Assembly (NCBI RefSeq): GCF_000685035.1
Contig: NZ_BAYB01000001.1
Coordinates: forward strand, 1-64,000
Origin: Paraburkholderia ferrariae NBRC 106233
Lineage (GTDB): Bacteria > Pseudomonadota > Gammaproteobacteria > Burkholderiales > Burkholderiaceae
Length of the DNA: 64,000 nt
Reading direction: 5' to 3'
Shown: positions 1 through 9,266 of the stretch, piece after piece
Position numbering within the stretch: position 1 is the first letter of the stretch
How the letters are laid out: every line of letters begins with the position of its first letter
Notes under the pieces: generated by a model
Databases searched by the model: none
What the model saw: only the letters and a program-made list of their open reading frames with translations
What the model was told of the DNA's origin: nothing
Position numbers and translations under genes: made by a program

Positions 1-1
1 C

Positions 2-1204
2 CTTCCTGATCGTTTGAAGAAAGCCGCGCTTGCGCTGGCCGTGAGCGGGTTCTCGGCGCTGGCCGTGCTGCCCGTGGCAGCGCACGCGGCGGACGCACTG
101 CGCCCGGACGTGGCCAGGCCGCTGAACGACGCGCAGACGCTGTACCGCGCACACCGCTACCAGGACGCGCTCGCGAAGATCGCGCAGGCTGCGGCCGTGC
201 CGAACAAGACGCCGTACGAGACCTACATGGTCGAGGAAATGCGCGGCGCCGCGGCCATGGCGGCGGGCGACAACGGCGTGGCGGCTCAGGCCTACGAGTC
301 GCTGCTCTCGGGCGGCCAGCTCAAGGGTGCCGACGAGCAGCAGACCACGGCCGCGCTGGCCGGCATCTACTTCCAGCAGAAGAACTACGCGCAAGCGATT
401 CGCGTGGCGCAGCGCTATCAGAAGGCGGGCGGCACGGACCCGCAGATGGCGACGCTGCTGGTCGAGTCGTACTACCTTTCGGGCGACTACGCGAGCGCCA
501 CGCGTCTCTTGAACGCGAGCGTCGATGCGCAGGTGCGTGCGGGCCGCGCGCCCGACGAAGCGCAGCTTCAACTGCTCGGCACCTGCGCGCAGCACGCGAA
601 CGATCAGACCGCCTATCGCGGCGCGCTCGAAAAGCTGGTGGCGTATCACCCGAAGCAGTCGTACTGGGATGACCTCCTGCATTCGATCAAGAGCAAGCCG
701 GGCTACCTGGGCGCGCTCGACGTGGACACGTACCGTCTGCGCCGCGCAACCGGTTCGCTCACGAGCGCCGACGACTACATGGAGATGACGCAGCTCGCGA
801 TCGTTGCCGGCTCCACGGCCGAAGGCAAGCAGATCATCGATCAGGGCTTCTCCTCGGGCGTGCTGGGCCACGACGCGCAGACCGATCGCGAGAAACGCCT
901 CCAGGCGCTCGCGGACAAGCGCGCGCAATCGACCACGGACCAGAACGGCAACACGGTTGCCCCGTTCGATGCCGCGTTCAACCAGGTGTTCGCGGGCCAG
1001 GCCAAAGCAGGCCTCGCAACCATGGAAGCGCTCATCGCGAAGGGCGGCCTGCCTCACCCGGATCTCGCGCAACTGCGTCTGGGCGAGGGGTACTACTTCG
1101 CCGGGCAGAAGGCGCGCGCGGTTCAGGTATTCAAGACCGTGAAGGGCACCGACGGCAGTGCGGACCTCGCCCAGTTGTGGATTCTGGTGGCATCGAAGTC
1201 GTAA
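2..1204 (+). CDS. Exported tetratricopeptide-repeat-like protein, 5' end outside window
   Basis: About 396 residues are visible from the first possible start, a TTG at 14. The frame stays open leftward to base 2, so the true start is probably upstream of the window. The N-terminus is a clear signal peptide (KKAALALAVSG then a hydrophobic stretch ending AHA), so the protein is periplasmic or outer-membrane associated. The rest is helical with TPR-like spacing of Ala, Tyr and Gly (for example LYRAHRYQDALAKIAQA and GIYFQQKNYAQAIRVAQRY). No catalytic motif is visible. It lies upstream of a regulator and a TonB-dependent receptor, so a role near the Ton energising machinery is possible but is only inference. 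It is followed by 229 bases with no gene. Confidence 0.75.
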   Translation, partial: LPDRLKKAALALAVSGFSALAVLPVAAHAADALRPDVARPLNDAQTLYRAHRYQDALAKIAQAAAVPNKTPYETYMVEEMRGAAAMAAGDNGVAAQAYESLLSGGQLKGADEQQTTAALAGIYFQQKNYAQAIRVAQRYQKAGGTDPQMATLLVESYYLSGDYASATRLLNASVDAQVRAGRAPDEAQLQLLGTCAQHANDQTAYRGALEKLVAYHPKQSYWDDLLHSIKSKPGYLGALDVDTYRLRRATGSLTSADDYMEMTQLAIVAGSTAEGKQIIDQGFSSGVLGHDAQTDREKRLQALADKRAQSTTDQNGNTVAPFDAAFNQVFAGQAKAGLATMEALIAKGGLPHPDLAQLRLGEGYYFAGQKARAVQVFKTVKGTDGSADLAQLWILVASKS

Positions 1205-1433
1205 TGCCGGGTGGCGGGCGGCAGGCATAGCCGCTCGCCGCTACCGAAGGCAGGGTGGTAGACCACAATCTAGAGTAAGGAGTCCAAATCGACTGGGTGC
1301 GAATAACCGGTCCCAGGATTTCCGTCAAGAGACATCTGGTTCCGGTGCGCGAAAGCGAGGGGCAGTGTGTCTTCTTTGAGGAAAACAATTTGGCAATATC
1401 AAACTAATTTTGACGCGTGGTTTCTGGCTTGCT

Positions 1434-2009
1434 ATGGTTTCGCCACTCGATAACAAGGCAGTTGTAGCAGCAACGATCGGCAGCAGGATTCGGGCGCTGC
1501 GCCAGCGGCTGCGGCGCACCCTGCAGGAAACGGCCACGATGGCGGGGATTTCGAAGCCGTTTCTATCTCAGGTGGAGCGAGGACACGCCACGCCTTCGAT
1601 CGCGACGCTTTCGGGCATCGCCAGGGCGCTGGGCGTCACCGTGCAGTATTTCGTCGAAAACCAGGACAAGGCGCAGGCCGTATCCCGGGGCGACATGCTG
1701 AAATTTTTCGGTTTCGCCGGGTCGGCCAACCAGTTTGGCCGGCTCACCAACTCGGGGGCGAACCGGCTGCTCGAGGCGCATCTCGTACGGATGCCCGCGG
1801 GCGAAGCGGCATCGGAAGTCGCGACTTCCGCCGTGGAAGAGTTCATGTACGTCATGAGCGGCGAAGTGCAGCTCAAGCTGGAAGGTAAGACATTCGTGTT
1901 GCAGGCGGGTGACACGGCGCACTACGAATCGTCGGTGCCGCACGAATGGGTCAATACGGCCGACGAGGAAAGTGTGTTTGTCTGGGTCGGCACGCCAAAG
2001 CTGTTATGA
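1434..2009 (+). CDS. XRE-family regulator with C-terminal cupin domain (copy 1)
   Basis: A 191-residue regulator. Residues about 12-70 are a helix-turn-helix of XRE type (IGSRIRALRQRL followed by SKPFLSQVERG, the recognition region). Residues about 110-190 are a cupin_2 barrel (EEFMYVMSGEV, GDTAHYESSVPHEW), which in this family senses a small ligand. The frame opens at a TTG at 1410, but I chose the ATG at 1434 because the paralogue at 20227-20817 also begins MVS. Its stop lies 413 bases before the TonB-dependent receptor. It shares roughly half its residues with the second copy, including SKPFLSQVER, LKFFGFA, LEGK.FVL and VFVWVGTP-like ends. Control of the adjacent receptor/transporter genes is inferred from position. 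Confidence 0.85.
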   Translation: MVSPLDNKAVVAATIGSRIRALRQRLRRTLQETATMAGISKPFLSQVERGHATPSIATLSGIARALGVTVQYFVENQDKAQAVSRGDMLKFFGFAGSANQFGRLTNSGANRLLEAHLVRMPAGEAASEVATSAVEEFMYVMSGEVQLKLEGKTFVLQAGDTAHYESSVPHEWVNTADEESVFVWVGTPKLL

Positions 2010-2422
2010 GCGGTGCAGGGGGCGGTCCGGGGCAGGTTCCGGATGCCGTAGTTCAGTAGTGCGAATGAAAATGTAAGGTAAGGCATTCCGGGCGGAAAGG
2101 TCGTAAAGACGTGGTCGAGGCTCAACAGGGGCCGCCCGGGAGACGTATAAGCAAACGTCGGTTCGAGGGATGATGCAATCCGGTTGTAAGAACGTGAAGT
2201 GAATGAGTAGTCCGATTCGAATAGATGTTTGTGTGATGCACCGTGTCGTCGATGTTGCACGGACGAAAGACGTTCCGCAGCGCATGGATCGGCCGGAGGC
2301 GGATCCACCTCAGCAAAAAAGGGCGCGGCGCGACAGCGTCGTCAAATCTGGCAGCGGGGTTCACGAGACCTTGCTTCGCATAAACCGAAGTGGGCGTGAC
2401 TGACGAGTGAGAAGGGGAAAAA
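2010..2422 (+). other. 413-base leader region upstream of the TonB-dependent receptor
   Basis: I see no convincing gene here. The only sizeable frame (2203-2403) is Arg-rich and looks like noise. The stretch is less GC-rich than its surroundings, which suits a long 5' regulatory region. I looked for a cobalamin-type riboswitch signature because it precedes an outer-membrane receptor, and found none. A purine-rich ribosome binding site (GAAGGGG) stands just before the GTG start at 2423. Confidence 0.4.
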
Positions 2423-5161
2423 GTGAAACAAAGGGTACTGGCGCTAGCCATTCGAAGAATAATCTGGGCTGAAGTAGCCTTGTCCGCGGCCATTGCCGCA
2501 CCAGCGTTCGCGCAGAGCCAGCCGGCTGCAGGTGGCGGCGCGGCGACACCGGCGGCGCCTGCGGCGATCACCACGGCGCAGGCCGACACGGGTGCTGCGG
2601 GCGCAACTGCAGGCACGGCCGGCAACGCGAATGCCGGCGCGGCGGCTGCGACGAGCGACAAGAACGTCAAGAAGCTGCAGGCGTTCCAGGTGACGGGCTC
2701 GCTGATCCGCCAGGCGGACAAGACCGGGTTCAACCAGGTCCAGGTCATCAATTCGAAGCAGATTCAGGATTCGGGTGCGAAGGACGTATCCGACTACATG
2801 CGCCAGATCTCTGCCAACTCGGCTAATAGCTGGGGCGAATCGACGTCGGACAGCTTCGCTGCCGGCGGTTCGGGTATCGCACTGCGCGGCCTGAGCGAAA
2901 AGTACACGCTGGTGCTCGTCGATGGGCAACGTGTCGCGCCGTTCGCATTCGCGGTCAACGGCACCGACCAGTTCTTCGACCTGAACACGCTTCCGCTGGA
3001 CATCGTCGACCGCATCGAAGTCGTGAAGACCGGTGCCGTGTCGCAGTACGGTTCGGACGCTATCGGTGGTGTGGTCAACATCATCACGAAGCATAACTTC
3101 CAGGGCCTGCAGCTCGACGGCAGCTACGGCGGCGCCACTCAAGGCGGCGCGGGCACGACCAAGTTCGGCATTCTCGGCGGCTTCGGCAACCTGACGTCGG
3201 ACGGTTTCAACGTCACCGCGACGGCGAGCTACTACAAGTCGAATGGCTACACGCTTGCCGATCGCGACACGACCGAGAATCAGGACTTCAGCAACAAGCC
3301 GTTTGGCGGCAGCAACCAGCAGCCGTCTTACCTCCTGAACCCGACCACGGGTTTCGCCACGCCCTACGGCTGCACGAATTCCGTACCGTACGGCAACAGC
3401 ATCATTGCCACGCAGCAGAGCAACGGTGCGATTAGCGGCGGCAACGTGTGTCTGAAGAACGTGGCTCAAGACGTGTCGATCGAGCCGATGACCGAGCGTC
3501 TGAACGCCAAGGTCCACGCCGACTTCAAGATCAACGACCAGACGACGGCATACGCCGACATCTGGGAAAGCAACAACACGACCACGGTCAACGATGGTCC
3601 TGTCGTCATCAACAACGGCACGACGTACAACCCGGCCACGAATACCGTCAGCCCGAAGATCTTCACGGTGCCGGGCAGCAATCCGTACAACACGACTGGC
3701 ATCGACCAGGAGCTGTTTGGTTTCTTTCCGACCACGTACAGCTCCACCACCGATGCGAACTTCTGGCGCGCTGCGACGGGCGTGAAGGGCACCTTCTCGA
3801 CCTACAATCGCGACTTCGACTGGAATGTGGGGTACACGCATTCCATGAGTACGGTGAGCAACACGTACGGCAGCGTGATCAACGCGCCCGCGCTGCAGGC
3901 CGCGCTGAATGACGGCTCGATCAACTATGTGAATCCGGCGGCTACGCCGACCGCGCTTCAAAGCGTCCTGACGACCGCGAACAATCTCGGCATTTCCAAG
4001 CTCGACGCTCTCGACGCCACGCTCTCGACGCCGAATCTGTTCCATCTGCCGACGGGCGACATCGGCGCGGGTCTCGGTGCGCAGTTCGCGCACGAAAGCG
4101 AGTTGATCGAGGAAGGCGCGAACTACGTTAATGGTACTGTGTTCAGCCCGAACCTGCAGGAAGTGGCCGGCGAGCGCAACGTGGCCGCCGTGTACTATCA
4201 GGTCGACATTCCGCTGATCAGCAAGATGCTGACCTTCAGCCAGTCGGGCCGCTACGACCACTACAGCGACTTCGGTGGTGCGTTCTCGCCGCGCTTCGCC
4301 CTGCGTTTCCAGCCGATCCAGCAGATCACGACCTACGCTTCGTATAGCCGCGGCTTCCGCGCGCCGGAATTCCTCGAGAATACGAATTCGTCGAACATCG
4401 GTATCATGGCGATCGGCCCGAACGGCCAGGACGAAAACGTCATCACGAAGGGCAATCCAGATCTGGCTCCGGAGCGCACAAAGAACTACAACATCGGCTT
4501 CGAGCTTTCGCCGACGCGTAACACCGACGTAGGCTTCGACTGGTACAAGATTCACGTCGACAATGCCATCGGCACGCAGCTCGACCCGTCGGCTACGGTG
4601 TACAACCCGGACGGCTCGATCGGGTACATGGTCAACCAGTATGCGAACCTGGGTTCGTTCGATACCGACGGCTTCGAAGCGACGTTCGCGCAATCGCTGC
4701 CGACGAAGATCGGTACGTTCAAGCTGACAACCGACTGGGCGTACGTATGGCACTTCAAGATGAACGGCATTGGCGGCCTCGCTTCGACGGTTGACGGCGC
4801 CGGTAATGACCTGACGCTGGCACAGCCGTTCGGCGGTTCGTTCCCGCGCTGGAAGGGCAACACGGATCTGTCGTGGAACTTCCACCACTGGAATGCGGAT
4901 CTGGAGTGGCAGTACACGGGCCCGTACTCCAACGCACTGGGTCTGAACTACTCGACGGCTTCGTATAGCGTGTTCAACCTGAACGTCGCCTACACCGGCT
5001 TCAAGCACTGGACGCTCTACGGCGGCATCAACAACATCTTCAACAAGGCGCCTCCGTACGATCCGATCTGGACCGGCCAGATCGACCAGACCGGTTACGA
5101 CCAGTCGCTGTACACGTACATGGGTCGCTACCTGCAAGCTGGCGCCACCTACAAGTTCTGA
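2423..5161 (+). CDS. TonB-dependent outer-membrane receptor
   Basis: A 912-residue receptor expected to move a bulky ligand across the outer membrane using TonB energy. Residues 1-31 are a signal peptide ending APAFAQ. Residues about 32-80 are an Ala/Gly/Thr-rich spacer. The plug domain starts near FQVTGSLIRQAD and contains KYTLVLVDGQRVAPF and DIVDRIEVVKTGAVSQYGSDA followed by GGVVNIITK, all standard plug hallmarks. The remainder is a beta barrel ending in YKF, with the aromatic C-terminus expected for BAM assembly. The start is GTG with a good ribosome binding site. A strong terminator follows, so it is transcribed apart from the downstream ABC operon. The substrate cannot be read from sequence. 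The neighbouring peptide transporter and peptidases suggest a peptide or peptide conjugate. Confidence 0.93.
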   Translation: MKQRVLALAIRRIIWAEVALSAAIAAPAFAQSQPAAGGGAATPAAPAAITTAQADTGAAGATAGTAGNANAGAAAATSDKNVKKLQAFQVTGSLIRQADKTGFNQVQVINSKQIQDSGAKDVSDYMRQISANSANSWGESTSDSFAAGGSGIALRGLSEKYTLVLVDGQRVAPFAFAVNGTDQFFDLNTLPLDIVDRIEVVKTGAVSQYGSDAIGGVVNIITKHNFQGLQLDGSYGGATQGGAGTTKFGILGGFGNLTSDGFNVTATASYYKSNGYTLADRDTTENQDFSNKPFGGSNQQPSYLLNPTTGFATPYGCTNSVPYGNSIIATQQSNGAISGGNVCLKNVAQDVSIEPMTERLNAKVHADFKINDQTTAYADIWESNNTTTVNDGPVVINNGTTYNPATNTVSPKIFTVPGSNPYNTTGIDQELFGFFPTTYSSTTDANFWRAATGVKGTFSTYNRDFDWNVGYTHSMSTVSNTYGSVINAPALQAALNDGSINYVNPAATPTALQSVLTTANNLGISKLDALDATLSTPNLFHLPTGDIGAGLGAQFAHESELIEEGANYVNGTVFSPNLQEVAGERNVAAVYYQVDIPLISKMLTFSQSGRYDHYSDFGGAFSPRFALRFQPIQQITTYASYSRGFRAPEFLENTNSSNIGIMAIGPNGQDENVITKGNPDLAPERTKNYNIGFELSPTRNTDVGFDWYKIHVDNAIGTQLDPSATVYNPDGSIGYMVNQYANLGSFDTDGFEATFAQSLPTKIGTFKLTTDWAYVWHFKMNGIGGLASTVDGAGNDLTLAQPFGGSFPRWKGNTDLSWNFHHWNADLEWQYTGPYSNALGLNYSTASYSVFNLNVAYTGFKHWTLYGGINNIFNKAPPYDPIWTGQIDQTGYDQSLYTYMGRYLQAGATYKF

Positions 5162-5191
5162 TGGCCTGACGCTTAAAGCCTGAAGAACGAG

Positions 5192-5233
5192 ACCGCTCCG
5201 GCCTTTCGTCCCGAAAGACGGAGCGGTTTTTTT
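5192..5233 (+). terminator. Intrinsic terminator after the TonB-dependent receptor
   Basis: A 9-bp perfect stem (5192-5200 with 5219-5227) is capped by a second stem (5203-5208 with 5212-5217) and followed by seven T residues at 5227-5233. Confidence 0.9.
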
Positions 5234-5333
5234 AACCACGGATTTTCTTCAAGACGTATTCAGACGGTTCGGTATTTCGGCTGGATGGGAAGAAAAGTGC
5301 CTTGGCCACAAGCCTCGTCACCGAGTTAGAGCG

Positions 5334-7262
5334 ATGAAGCTACAAGTGATGCTCCAGCCTTCGCAGGCGCTTGCTGAAATAATTGCGCAATGGCGTGCCG
5401 CCATGCGCATGGCCGCCGGCGTGGCGGCGCTCGTGACGCTCGCGCTGCCCGCTCATGCAGCGCCGGCAATCGCCCAGTACGACCAGCCCAAATACCCAAC
5501 CGGCTTCACGCATTTCGACTATGCGGATCCGGACGCGCCGGATTCCGGCACCCTCACGTTTCCGAACTACAACCAGCTGCAAAGCTACGACTCGCTCAAT
5601 CCCTTTCTGCTGCGCGGCGCGCCCGCACCGGACATCCAGAACCTGATGTTCGACACGCTCATGCAGCGCAGCTGGGATGAACTGGCCTCCGAATACCCGC
5701 TGATTGCCGACGACGTGGAAGTGGCGCCCGACCTGAGCTCGGCGACCTTCCACATCAACCCGGCCGCGCGTTTCTCCAACGGCGACCCCGTCACGGCCGC
5801 CGACGTCAAGTATTCCTTCGATATCCTGAAGAGCCCGCAGGCGTCGCCGATGTTCAACTCGCAGTTCTCGGTGTTGAAGAGCGCGACGGTGATCGACCGC
5901 ATGACGGTGCGCTTCGACTTCAACCGCAAGGAACGCGACGCACCGCTGATCGCGGGCGACCTGCCGGTGTTCTCGCCGAAGTGGGGCATGCGTGCCGACG
6001 GCACGCGTCCGTCGTTCGACCAGATTTCGAACGTGCCGCCGATTGCGAGCGGCCCGTACCTGATCGAGCAGCGCAAGAACGACAAGCAGATCACCTATCG
6101 CCGCAACCCGGACTACTGGGCGGCGAACCTGCCTTCGCGCCGCGGCATGTTTCGCTTTTCGCGCATCACGTTCCTGCTGTATGCCGACATCTACACCACG
6201 CTCGAAGCGTTCAAGGCCGGCGACGTGGACCTGAACGTGGAGTACAGCGCGACGCAATGGGCGCGCAAATACGTGGGCAAGAACTTCCGCAACGGCATGT
6301 TGAAGAAGGGCGAATTCCCCGACGGTCCCGCGCAGATGCAGGGGCTCGTCATCAACATGCGCAGGCCGATGTTCCAGGACATCCGCGTGCGCCGCGCGCT
6401 CGGACTCGCGTTCGACTACGACTGGATGAACCGCATGATGTTCTACGGTCAGTACCGGCGTAACGAGAGCTACTTCGACGCGAGCCCGTTCGCGGCAACC
6501 GGCATGCCGAGCGCGAAGGAACTGGCGCTGCTCGAACCGTACCGCTCCGAAGTGCCGGCCGCCGTGTTCGGGCCGATGATCCAGCAGCCCAGCACGCTGC
6601 CGCCCAACTCGCTGCGCTCGAATCTGCGCGAAGCGCGCGATCTGCTCGAACAGGCCGGCTGGCACTACCGCGACGGCGCGCTGCGCGACGCGAACGGCAC
6701 GCCCATGTCGGTCGAGATTCTCGACGACGAGCCGGGCATGGACCGCCTCTATCTGCCCTATATGCAGGCGCTCAACCTGATCGGCATTCACACGACGTTC
6801 CGCGAGATCGATGCGGCGCTCTATCAGAAGCGTATCGACAATTTCGACTACGACCTGACGACCTATCTGTATCCGCCGGTGACCATTCCGGGCGCCGAAC
6901 TGGTGCGCCGCTTCGGCAGCGCGGCGGCGTCGCAGGTTGGTTCGGAGAACTATCCGGGCATCAAGTCGAAGGCCGTGGACGGTTTGATCCAGGACGTGCT
7001 CAAGGCGGGCACGCTCGACGATCTGGAGTCGGCAACCCGGGCGCTGGACCGCGTGCTGATCAACTCGTACTACATGGTGCCGGAGTACTATGCGCCCAAT
7101 ACGCGCGTGGGCTACAAAACCGGTTACAGCCATCCGGCCGTGGTGCCCACTTCCTACCAGGATGTGGACTGGCTGATCGACTACTGGTACGACGCGCGCG
7201 CGCACGGCGCCGCGGGCGTGGAGACTGCCGCGGCTGCGCGCCCGGCCAGTGCGGCTCAATGA
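5334..7262 (+). CDS. yejA: YejA-like extracellular solute-binding protein (family 5), copy 1
   Basis: A 642-residue periplasmic binding protein of SBP family 5. It resembles YejA of the E. coli YejABEF importer, which takes up peptides and microcin C. After the signal peptide (cleaved after LALPAHA, residue about 42) the mature protein opens AQYDQPKYP and THFDYADPDAP, the YejA family signature. An internal ATG at 5403 (MRMAAGV) would give a more compact signal peptide and may be the true start. The family core is present: YPLIADDVEVAPD, FSNGDPVTAADVKYSFD, and DYDWMNRMMFYGQYRR. It is the first gene of a run ending at the RND pump, and its stop overlaps an ATG in frame with copy 2. Copy 2 is very similar over most of its length. 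Confidence 0.92.
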   Translation: MKLQVMLQPSQALAEIIAQWRAAMRMAAGVAALVTLALPAHAAPAIAQYDQPKYPTGFTHFDYADPDAPDSGTLTFPNYNQLQSYDSLNPFLLRGAPAPDIQNLMFDTLMQRSWDELASEYPLIADDVEVAPDLSSATFHINPAARFSNGDPVTAADVKYSFDILKSPQASPMFNSQFSVLKSATVIDRMTVRFDFNRKERDAPLIAGDLPVFSPKWGMRADGTRPSFDQISNVPPIASGPYLIEQRKNDKQITYRRNPDYWAANLPSRRGMFRFSRITFLLYADIYTTLEAFKAGDVDLNVEYSATQWARKYVGKNFRNGMLKKGEFPDGPAQMQGLVINMRRPMFQDIRVRRALGLAFDYDWMNRMMFYGQYRRNESYFDASPFAATGMPSAKELALLEPYRSEVPAAVFGPMIQQPSTLPPNSLRSNLREARDLLEQAGWHYRDGALRDANGTPMSVEILDDEPGMDRLYLPYMQALNLIGIHTTFREIDAALYQKRIDNFDYDLTTYLYPPVTIPGAELVRRFGSAAASQVGSENYPGIKSKAVDGLIQDVLKAGTLDDLESATRALDRVLINSYYMVPEYYAPNTRVGYKTGYSHPAVVPTSYQDVDWLIDYWYDARAHGAAGVETAAAARPASAAQ

Positions 7263-7282
7263 GTGGCTCAAGGAGCGGTTTG

Positions 7283-9250
7283 ATGAGCGGCTCGGTGAAT
7301 AAACAGGAACCGATGAGGAATCTGATGAAGCGACGCTTGCCGTCCCTGGCGCCCGCAGCCCGCGAAATCGGGCAGCAGTTGCGCGCGGCGGCCCTTGTTC
7401 CCGCCGTGGCGGCAGTGGCGTTCTGCCTGTTCGGCACGTTCGCCGCTCCAGTGCAGGCGCGGCCCTCGATCGCCCAGTACGACCAGCCGAAGTATCCGGA
7501 CAATTTCACGCATTTCGATTACGCGAACCCGAACGCACCCGATACCGGCAAGCTGAACTTCGAAAACTACAGCGAGCTGCAAAGCTACGATTCGCTCAAT
7601 CCGTTCCTCGTGCGCGGCGCGCCGGCACCGGACATCCAGAATCTGATGTTCGACACGCTGATGCAGCGCAGCTGGGACGAACTGGCTTCCGAATATCCGC
7701 TGATTGCCGACGACGTGGAAGTGGCGCCCGACCTGAGCTCGGCGACCTTCCACATCAACCCGGCCGCACGCTTTTCGAACGGCGACCCGATCACGGCCGC
7801 AGACGTCAAGTACTCCTTCGATACTCTCGCGAGCCCGCAGGCCTCGCCGCTCTTCAACACGCAGTTCTCGGTCATCAAGAGCGCGACGGTGATCGACCGC
7901 CTCACGATCCGCTTCGACTTCAGCCGCAAGGAACGCGATGCGCCGCTGATCGCGGGCGACCTGCCGGTGTTCTCGCCGAAGTGGGGCATGCGCGCCGACG
8001 GCACGCGCCCGCCGTTCGACCAGATTTCCAACGTGCCGCCCATCGCGAGCGGCCCGTACCTGATCGAGCGGCGCAAGAACGACAAGCAGATGACCTACCG
8101 CCGCAACCCGAACTACTGGGCGGCGAACCTGCCTTCGCGGCGCGGCATGTACCGCTTCCAGGAGGTGGAATTCAAGCTTTACACGGACCACTACACGGCG
8201 CTGGAAGCCTTCAAGGCCGGCGACGTCGATGCGCGCATGGAATACTATTCGATGCTGTGGGCGCGCAAGTACGTGGGCAAGAATTTCCGCAACGGCATGC
8301 TGGCGAAGGCGACCTTCCCGGACGGCCCCGCGCAGATGCAGGGCCTGTTCTTCAACCTGCGCGAGCCGAAGTTCCAGGACCCGCGAGTGCGCAAGGCGCT
8401 CACGCTCGGGTTCGACTACGACTGGATGAACCGGATGCTGCTGTACGGTCAATACCGGCGCACCAACAGCTATTTCGACGCGAGCCCGTTCAAGGCAACC
8501 GGCATGCCGAGCGAGAAGGAACTGGCATTGCTCGATCCGTACCGCAAGGATCTGCCGCCGGCCGTGTTCGGCCCGATGATCCAGCAGCCCAGCACGCTGC
8601 CGCCGAATTCGCTGCGGGCCAACCTGCGCGAAGCGCGCGACCTGCTCTCGCAGGCCGGCTGGCACTATCGCGACGGCGCGCTGCGCGACGCCAATGGCAC
8701 GCCGTTCACGGTGGAGATTCTCGACGACCAGCCGGGCATGGACCGTCTCTGCCTGCCGTATCTGCAGGCGCTTTCGCTGCTCGGCATCCAGACGAGTTTC
8801 CGCGAGGTGGACAGCGCGCTCTACGAGAAGCGGCTCGACAATTTTCAGTACGACATGACGACCTATATCTACTCGCCGGTCACGATTCCGGGCGCGGAGC
8901 TGCTGCGCCGCTTCGGCAGCGCGGCGGCGGATCAGGTCGGTTCGGAGAACTATCCGGGCATCAAGTCGAAAGCCGTGGACGGCCTGATCCAGGACGTGCT
9001 CAAGGCCAATACGCTCGACGACCTGGAAACGGCCACGCATGCACTCGACCGCGTGCTGATCAACGAGTACCTGGTCGTGCCCGAGTACTACCTGCCCAAC
9101 GCGCGCATCGGCTACAAGACCACGCTGGGTCATCCGCAAACCGTGCCGATGTCCTACCAGTACGAGGACTGGATCATCGACTACTGGTATGTGAAGTCGC
9201 CGCAGCAACAGGCCGCGAATGCCGCGGCAGCCAGTTCCGCATCACACTGA
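7283..9250 (+). CDS. yejA: YejA-like extracellular solute-binding protein (family 5), copy 2
   Basis: A 655-residue second binding protein, with long stretches identical or nearly so to copy 1. I chose the ATG at 7283 because an AAGGAG ribosome binding site lies 7 bases upstream. Weaker alternatives are ATGs at 7259, 7313 and 7325. The signal region ends near APVQARPSIAQYDQPKYP. The two copies differ mainly in the first 80 residues and in a block around residues 280-320, where copy 1 has VDLNVEYSATQWARK and copy 2 has VDARMEYYSMLWARK. They also differ at the C-terminus. Such patchy divergence in a binding protein suggests different ligand preference feeding one permease, which is inference. 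Permease gene yejB follows 16 bases later. Confidence 0.92.
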   Translation: MSGSVNKQEPMRNLMKRRLPSLAPAAREIGQQLRAAALVPAVAAVAFCLFGTFAAPVQARPSIAQYDQPKYPDNFTHFDYANPNAPDTGKLNFENYSELQSYDSLNPFLVRGAPAPDIQNLMFDTLMQRSWDELASEYPLIADDVEVAPDLSSATFHINPAARFSNGDPITAADVKYSFDTLASPQASPLFNTQFSVIKSATVIDRLTIRFDFSRKERDAPLIAGDLPVFSPKWGMRADGTRPPFDQISNVPPIASGPYLIERRKNDKQMTYRRNPNYWAANLPSRRGMYRFQEVEFKLYTDHYTALEAFKAGDVDARMEYYSMLWARKYVGKNFRNGMLAKATFPDGPAQMQGLFFNLREPKFQDPRVRKALTLGFDYDWMNRMLLYGQYRRTNSYFDASPFKATGMPSEKELALLDPYRKDLPPAVFGPMIQQPSTLPPNSLRANLREARDLLSQAGWHYRDGALRDANGTPFTVEILDDQPGMDRLCLPYLQALSLLGIQTSFREVDSALYEKRLDNFQYDMTTYIYSPVTIPGAELLRRFGSAAADQVGSENYPGIKSKAVDGLIQDVLKANTLDDLETATHALDRVLINEYLVVPEYYLPNARIGYKTTLGHPQTVPMSYQYEDWIIDYWYVKSPQQQAANAAAASSASH

Positions 9251-9266
9251 GCAACGAGGATCACCC

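Noticed and set aside
1410..1438. TTGACG and TATGGT with a 17-base spacer, resembling a sigma-70 promoter at the start of regulator 1
   Set aside because: The -10 would overlap the chosen ATG, so transcription would begin inside the gene. It is probably chance.
2010..2422. Possible cobalamin riboswitch before the TonB-dependent receptor
   Set aside because: No B12-box-like sequence or supporting stems were found.
2444..5239. A 931-residue open frame on the minus strand opposite the TonB-dependent receptor, and similar giant frames opposite the yejA genes, the RND pump and the trp genes
   Set aside because: They are shadows caused by GC-rich third positions. Their translations are Arg/Val/Ala-rich with no recognisable domain, while the opposite strand encodes a clear family.
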